NCBI GenBank assembly: GCA_002479415.1
Contig: DLMZ01000048.1
Coordinates: 75,334 to 85,315 of the forward strand
DNA length: 9,982 bases
Direction of reading: 5' to 3'
Source of the DNA: Firmicutes bacterium UBA7523
Lineage (GTDB): Bacteria; Bacillota; Dethiobacteria; Dethiobacterales; Dethiobacteraceae
Shown: piece by piece, positions 6,781-9,982 of the stretch
Layout of the letters: each line of letters starts with the position of its first letter
Position numbering within the stretch: the stretch's first letter is position 1
Made by a program: the position numbers and the translations under genes
Notes under the pieces: model-generated
Told to the model about the DNA's origin: nothing
What the model saw: only the letters and a program-made list of their open reading frames with translations
Databases searched by the model: none

Positions 6781-6815
6781 CGTTATGTGTTTTAAGGACA
6801 CATAACGATTTTTTT
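6776..6815 (+). terminator. Perfect 15-bp-stem intrinsic terminator
   Basis: The left arm AAAATCGTTATGTGT (6776-6790) pairs perfectly with ACACATAACGATTTT (6798-6812) around a 7-base loop, and T residues continue to 6815 (seven in a row from 6809). It is the natural end of the birA-coaX-zinc-ribbon transcript or of an RNA in the preceding gap. The arm sequence TCGTTAT/ATAACGA also resembles a Zur-box half-site, so the same dyad might serve as an operator. Confidence 0.85.
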
Positions 6816-6833
6816 CTTAAATCCCTAAGGATT

Positions 6834-6864
6834 AGACGAGATGATGCTGCCTCGTCTTTTTTTT
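6834..6864 (+). terminator. Second intrinsic terminator upstream of znuA
   Basis: AGACGAG (6834-6840) pairs with CTCGTCT (6851-6857) around a 10-base loop, followed by eight T residues (6857-6864). Just before it a 5-bp tetraloop hairpin, AATCC-ctaa-GGATT, occupies 6820-6833. It may be a back-up to the first terminator or an attenuator in the znu leader. It ends 83 bases before znuA. Confidence 0.7.
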
Positions 6865-6900
6865 AAATAATCTAAGCAGGAAAATGTATATTTTTCTCAA

Positions 6901-6916
6901 ATAAGAATATTACTAT
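6901..6916 (+). promoter_or_regulatory. Imperfect AT-rich dyad near znuA, possible Zur operator
   Basis: ATAAGAATATTACTAT is a 16-base dyad with six of eight positions symmetric, 31 bases before the znuA start and downstream of both terminators. Fur-family operators are AT-rich dyads of similar size, and a Zur site is expected here. In such AT-rich DNA a partial dyad is easily met by chance, so this is a weak candidate. Confidence 0.2.
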
Positions 6917-6947
6917 TTACATCAAATTATATTTTGAGGAGGTTATA

Positions 6948-7916
6948 ATGAAAAAGATATTATTAATTGTATTTATGTCGGTATTATTGCTAAACGGCTG
7001 TTCCCATTCGCCAGCTTCTATTGTTGATTACGGAGAAGATAAATTAAAAGTCTATACTTCATTTTATCCGATATATGATTTTGCTTCTAAAATAGGCGGC
7101 GACCGAATTGAGTTAATTAATATGGTTCCTGCTGGTATTGAGCCCCATGATTGGGAACCGGGCCCGCAAAAAATTGCTGGGCTGCTGCAGGCTGATGCTT
7201 TCTTTTACAATGGCCTTGGCCTTGAACCGTGGGTTAATAAGATAGTGGGGAGCTTGGAGTCGCAGGCGCTTTTTGTAGTTAATACGTCCGATGGCATTCA
7301 GCCGCTGTATGGCTGCTTACATGACCACTGTGGTCATAACGAAAGTCATGACCACAACCATAATCACGGTCATGACAGTAAACATCATGAATTACCTGAT
7401 CCTCATATATGGCTCGACCCGAATTTAGCTCTTCATCAGGCGGAGTTAATTTTAAATGCATTTAAAGAGTTGGACTCTGACTACGCCGATTACTATCAAG
7501 AGAACTATGAAGAGTTTCGAGAACAGATTGAGGAGCTTGATATGGCTTACTCCGATGCATTTAAAGATTCGGAGCGGCGCAAATTTATTGTTACTCATTT
7601 TTCTTTCGCCTATTTGGCAGAGCGGTATGGGCTAGAGCAAATAGGCATCAGTGGCTTGTCACCGCACTCCGAACCAAGTCCCGGGCAGCTAAAGGAAATT
7701 GTGGACGTTGCTCGTCAACATAAGATTAAATATATATTCCAAGAGCCGCTGACCGATACCCGCTTTGCGGAAGTGCTGGCGGCAGAAATTGGGGCCTCGG
7801 TTCTTACCTTAAATCCTATGGAAGGGTTGACGGAGCAGGAACAGAATGCGGGAATTGATTATTTTTCTATTATGTACGACAATCTTAACCAGCTAAAAAA
7901 AGCATTGACAGAATAG
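6948..7916 (+). CDS. znuA: High-affinity zinc ABC transporter, substrate-binding lipoprotein
   Basis: A 322-residue cluster A-I metal-binding protein. A short hydrophobic signal ends in the lipobox LNGC (15-18), so C18 should be lipidated and the protein held on the outer face of the membrane. Expected metal ligands are H67 in EPHDWEP, H153 in DPHIWLDP and H217 in THFSFAYLA, with an acidic fourth position likely near E266 or D303. Between the first two lies a His-rich loop (125-147) with ten histidines, plus C123 and C128 just before and within it. This loop is typical of zinc-specific ZnuA/AdcA proteins and argues for zinc over manganese. GISGLSPHSEPSPGQL is a conserved C-lobe segment. The ATG at 6948 follows GAGGAGG at 6936-6942. 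znuC starts 9 bases after the stop. ZnuA delivers zinc to the ZnuB/ZnuC complex. Confidence 0.95.
   Translation: MKKILLIVFMSVLLLNGCSHSPASIVDYGEDKLKVYTSFYPIYDFASKIGGDRIELINMVPAGIEPHDWEPGPQKIAGLLQADAFFYNGLGLEPWVNKIVGSLESQALFVVNTSDGIQPLYGCLHDHCGHNESHDHNHNHGHDSKHHELPDPHIWLDPNLALHQAELILNAFKELDSDYADYYQENYEEFREQIEELDMAYSDAFKDSERRKFIVTHFSFAYLAERYGLEQIGISGLSPHSEPSPGQLKEIVDVARQHKIKYIFQEPLTDTRFAEVLAAEIGASVLTLNPMEGLTEQEQNAGIDYFSIMYDNLNQLKKALTE
7321..7337 (+). repeat. Perfect 8-bp dyad inside the znuA His-loop coding region
   Basis: ATGACCAC-T-GTGGTCAT is a perfect inverted repeat around one base. The ATGACCAC arm recurs at 7348-7355, and a related GGTCATGAC lies at 7369-7377. The region encodes His/Asp/Asn-rich sequence, where CAT, CAC and GAC codons readily create such repeats. 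The repetitive DNA may help this loop change length over time. Confidence 0.6.
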
Positions 7917-7925
7917 AGGGATAGC

Positions 7926-8675
7926 ATGCATGAGCCGGTTTTAGAGCTTTCGGGTGTCTCCTTTTCGTACGGAGATAAAGCTGTGCTGGAAGATATAAAT
8001 CTAATAGTCAATTCTGGTGATTTTTTAGGTATAGTAGGCCCAAATGGTTCCGGGAAAAGTACTTTGCTCAAGATTATTGTGGGGTTATTGCGCCCTGCGA
8101 CGGGAACCGTTAAATTATTTGGCATTAAGCGACATCTTTTTCGGGAGTGGACCAGAGTTGGTTATGTGCCTCAAAAGGTAACTGCTTTTAACCATGGGTT
8201 CCCGGCTACTGCTGAAGAAGTAGTTATGTCGGGATTAACTGCCATGCTTGGAGTGTTTAAGCGGCCCGGCCGGCATGAAAGACAAATGGTAGATGAAGCT
8301 ATGGAGAACACTGGAGTCAGTCAGCTGAGAAAAAGAATTATTGGGGAACTATCCGGCGGTCAGCAGCAACGAGTGTTTATAGCCAGAGCTTTAGTATCTC
8401 GTCCTCAGATGCTAATTCTCGATGAACCTACTGTAGGGGTTGATGTTGAGGCACAGGGTAAATTTTATGAGTTGCTGGCCGAATTGCGCAGGGAGCAGGG
8501 TATTACTCTGCTAATGGTCAGCCATGATATTGGCGTTGTCACCGAAAAAGTACAAAGTGTAGCTTGTCTTAACAAAAAGCTATATTTTCACGGGTCACCT
8601 GAGGATTTTTGGGCAGGGGAGAATCTTTCCCAGCTTTATGGTTCCCCGGTCCGAGCTCTTTATCATGCTCATTAA
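7926..8675 (+). CDS. znuC: Zinc ABC transporter, ATP-binding protein
   Basis: A 249-residue cytoplasmic ABC ATPase that powers zinc import through ZnuB. All nucleotide-binding elements are intact: Walker A GPNGSGKST (38-46), Q-loop Q83 in GYVPQK, signature LSGGQQQR (142-149), Walker B LILDEP (163-168) with catalytic E167, and switch histidine H200 in MVSHD. The C-terminus ends in HAH, and H90, H117 and H222 are scattered elsewhere. A regulatory metal site is possible but not shown. The ATG at 7926 is preceded by AGAGGGA. The gap to znuA is 9 bases and to znuB 21 bases, so all three should be on one mRNA. The family (metal-type ABC importers) also includes manganese systems. The His-rich ZnuA and linked Zur favour zinc. 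Confidence 0.96.
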   Translation: MHEPVLELSGVSFSYGDKAVLEDINLIVNSGDFLGIVGPNGSGKSTLLKIIVGLLRPATGTVKLFGIKRHLFREWTRVGYVPQKVTAFNHGFPATAEEVVMSGLTAMLGVFKRPGRHERQMVDEAMENTGVSQLRKRIIGELSGGQQQRVFIARALVSRPQMLILDEPTVGVDVEAQGKFYELLAELRREQGITLLMVSHDIGVVTEKVQSVACLNKKLYFHGSPEDFWAGENLSQLYGSPVRALYHAH

Positions 8676-8696
8676 TAAATAGGCGGGAGAGATATT

Positions 8697-9527
8697 ATGT
8701 TTGATTTTATGGCATACGCATTTATGCAGAGAGCTTTTATGGCGGGAGTCATAGCTGCGATACTATGCCCGACTATAGGTATTTATTTAGTATTGCGCAG
8801 GCTTTCTATGATTGGGGAAATGTTTGCTCACGTTTCTTTGGCCGGAGTAGCTTTGGGTATTTTCAGCGGGATATACCCGTTAGTATCTGCGCTTGGACTT
8901 TCCTTAATCGCTGCTGCGTTGCTGGAAGTATTGCGGCGGACTTCCCGCATATTTGCAGATCTGGCCATAGCCATAATGATCTCAGCAGGGATCAGTTTAG
9001 CTGTAATTTTAATTAGTCTTTCCCGGGCGTTTAATGCCGATCTATTTTCTTATCTTTTTGGCAGCGTTATAGCCGTAACGGTAAGCGATTTGAAGCTGGT
9101 AGCTATGGTAGGGGTTGTTGTATTGGGGTTAGTTGTTCTTTTTCGCAAAGAGTTGTTTTATATTGCATTTGATGAGGAAGGAGCTCGCGCAGCAGGCATT
9201 CCTGTGGACTTAGTCAATTTCTTTCTCGTGATAGCAACGTCATTAACAATAGCTGTGTCTATGCGCGTGGTGGGTATATTGCTTGTGTCTTCGCTGATTA
9301 CAGTGCCTGTAGCTGCAGCGCTGCAACTTGGCAGAAGTTTTAGGCAAACAGTGTTTTTGTCTTATGTTTATGCATTAGCAGCTGTGCTATTAGGGCTCTT
9401 GTTTGCCTATCATGCAGATTTGGCTCCCGGAGGAAGCATTGTTATGGTTTGCATTCTTCTTTTTGCTTTGTCCATAGGCATAAAAAAAGTGTCCGTGATT
9501 GGAGGATACTCTCGTGTCAAAGCATGA
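8697..9527 (+). CDS. znuB: Zinc ABC transporter, permease
   Basis: A 276-residue inner-membrane permease of the ABC-3 (metal) family, forming the zinc channel as a dimer with ZnuC. About eight hydrophobic stretches are visible, roughly at residues 12-33, 47-65, 63-79, 88-108, 132-150, 172-190, 191-211, 219-238 and 243-262 (some adjacent pairs may be one helix). Conserved family segments include LRRLSMIGEMFAHVSLAGVA (33-52), a cytoplasmic EEGARAAGIPV segment (160-170) expected to dock on ZnuC, and DLAPGGSIV (241-249). The length is normal and no key part is missing. The ATG at 8697 follows GGCGGGAGAG. The 3' end overlaps the start of zur by 14 bases, so zur is translationally coupled to it. 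Confidence 0.95.
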   Translation: MFDFMAYAFMQRAFMAGVIAAILCPTIGIYLVLRRLSMIGEMFAHVSLAGVALGIFSGIYPLVSALGLSLIAAALLEVLRRTSRIFADLAIAIMISAGISLAVILISLSRAFNADLFSYLFGSVIAVTVSDLKLVAMVGVVVLGLVVLFRKELFYIAFDEEGARAAGIPVDLVNFFLVIATSLTIAVSMRVVGILLVSSLITVPVAAALQLGRSFRQTVFLSYVYALAAVLLGLLFAYHADLAPGGSIVMVCILLFALSIGIKKVSVIGGYSRVKA

Positions 9528-9957
9528 TTATTTAAAGGTATTAAAGGAGAAGGGCTTGAAGCTAACTGTTCAACGGCGTAAGATTATCGAGACTCTTCAT
9601 CAATTAGATGGTCGTATGTCTGCACGGGATATTTATCAGGAGCTGCAAAAAAAAAATCCAAATCTAAGCTTGGATACAGTGTACCGAAATCTAAGGCTTT
9701 TGACGGAAATTGGGCTTGTGCATCATATTCCTTTGCCATCCGGCGCTGTGTTTGAGCTAAGTGATGATGGGCAGCACCATCATCACTTAGTTTGTATAAA
9801 TTGTGATAAAGTATCCTGTATTGCCTATTGTCCGGATCTTTCAGGTTTTAGCTCTTATGCTGACAGTGAAGGCTTCAAAGTGCTTGGTCATATTTTTGAA
9901 GTTTATGGCCAATGCTCCGAATGCAGGAATGATAATAAGCAACGCATTGTGGACTGA
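9514..9957 (+). CDS. zur: Fur-family zinc uptake regulator
   Basis: A 147-residue Fur-superfamily repressor. The GTG at 9514 is chosen because GGAGG at 9501-9505 lies 8 bases upstream. An in-frame TTG at 9499 would place that site inside the gene. The winged helix covers about 1-80, with RMSARDIYQEL (34-44), recognition-helix DTVYRNL (54-60) and GLVHHIPLPSG (67-77). The dimerisation/metal domain has HHHHLVCINC (88-97), GHIFEVYG (125-132) and CSEC (134-137). The two CxxC pairs (C94/C97 and C134/C137) form the structural zinc site of the family, and the four histidines at 88-91 supply regulatory ligands. Extra C102 and C106 are present. Zur identity, as opposed to Fur or PerR, rests on its place at the end of znuACB. 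With zinc bound it should repress uptake, including its own operon. Confidence 0.9.
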   Translation: MSKHDYLKVLKEKGLKLTVQRRKIIETLHQLDGRMSARDIYQELQKKNPNLSLDTVYRNLRLLTEIGLVHHIPLPSGAVFELSDDGQHHHHLVCINCDKVSCIAYCPDLSGFSSYADSEGFKVLGHIFEVYGQCSECRNDNKQRIVD

Positions 9958-9960
9958 AAA

Positions 9961-9982
9961 AGCAGAGCCATATGGCTCTGCT
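9961..9982 (+). terminator. Likely terminator of the znuACB-zur operon (cut by window edge)
   Basis: A perfect 22-base palindrome starts 4 bases after the zur stop. AGCAGAGCC (9961-9969) pairs with GGCTCTGCT (9974-9982) around ATAT. The window ends exactly at the stem, so the expected T-run cannot be seen. The A residues just upstream (9957-9960) would form a T-run on the other strand, so a bidirectional terminator is possible. Confidence 0.7.

Noticed and set aside
6657..6866. A 69-codon + strand open frame in the gap before znuA
   Set aside because: It begins without a good ribosome binding site, runs through both terminator hairpins and their T-runs, and the translation has no recognisable family pattern.
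7859..8125. An 88-codon minus-strand open frame across the znuA-znuC junction
   Set aside because: It is antisense to two well-supported genes and crosses their junction, with no sign of an independent promoter or ribosome binding site.
8765..9016. An 83-codon + strand open frame inside znuB
   Set aside because: It is a different frame of the znuB coding region, with no ribosome binding site and no family resemblance.

Overview
This 9982-base window carries ten ordinary genes and two very small ones, all on the + strand. It is typical of a Bacillota (Firmicutes) chromosome, most likely an anaerobic clostridial or Negativicutes-type lineage. The reasons are moderate to low GC, strong AGGAGG-type ribosome binding sites, several TTG and GTG starts, a birA-coaX pair, a copper-amine-oxidase-N/leucine-rich-repeat surface protein, and a znuACB-zur operon. 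Species cannot be assigned from the sequence alone. There is no sign of a phage, insertion sequence, CRISPR array, tRNA or rRNA.

Region 1 (1-2707) is a co-directional cluster: a MarR-family repressor, an eight-helix membrane protein of unknown function that overlaps it by ATGA, a 49-residue DUF4177-like protein with a TTG start, and a cytoplasmic serine hydrolase of the beta-lactamase/class C esterase fold. The target and inducer are unknown. Region 2 (2708-4490) is a single-gene unit: a secreted protein with a copper amine oxidase N-like domain, internalin-type leucine-rich repeats and a C-terminal beta-rich domain, closed by an intrinsic terminator.

Region 3 (4491-6608) is a cofactor unit: birA (biotin protein ligase with DNA-binding domain), coaX (type III pantothenate kinase) and a 53-residue two-CxxC zinc-ribbon protein. 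Region 4 (6609-6947) is a 339-bp non-coding stretch with several hairpins. One of these is a perfect 15-bp-stem terminator overlapping a strong promoter-like sequence; a second terminator follows.

Region 5 (6948-9982) is the high-affinity zinc uptake operon: znuA lipoprotein with a His-rich loop, znuC ATPase, znuB permease and the Fur-family regulator zur. It ends in a 22-bp perfect palindrome that is probably the operon terminator. ZnuA captures zinc outside the membrane, ZnuB/ZnuC import it using ATP, and Zur most likely represses the operon when zinc is sufficient.

Two gene starts deserve care. The surface protein most likely begins at the ATG at 2901, not the GTG at 2889. Zur most likely begins at the GTG at 9514, not the TTG at 9499. 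In both cases the ribosome binding site lies inside the longer reading. Most of the window is ordinary. The parts worth a second look are the znu leader region, the two tiny genes, and the uncharacterised MarR-linked cluster. I found no convincing evidence of a wholly new system.
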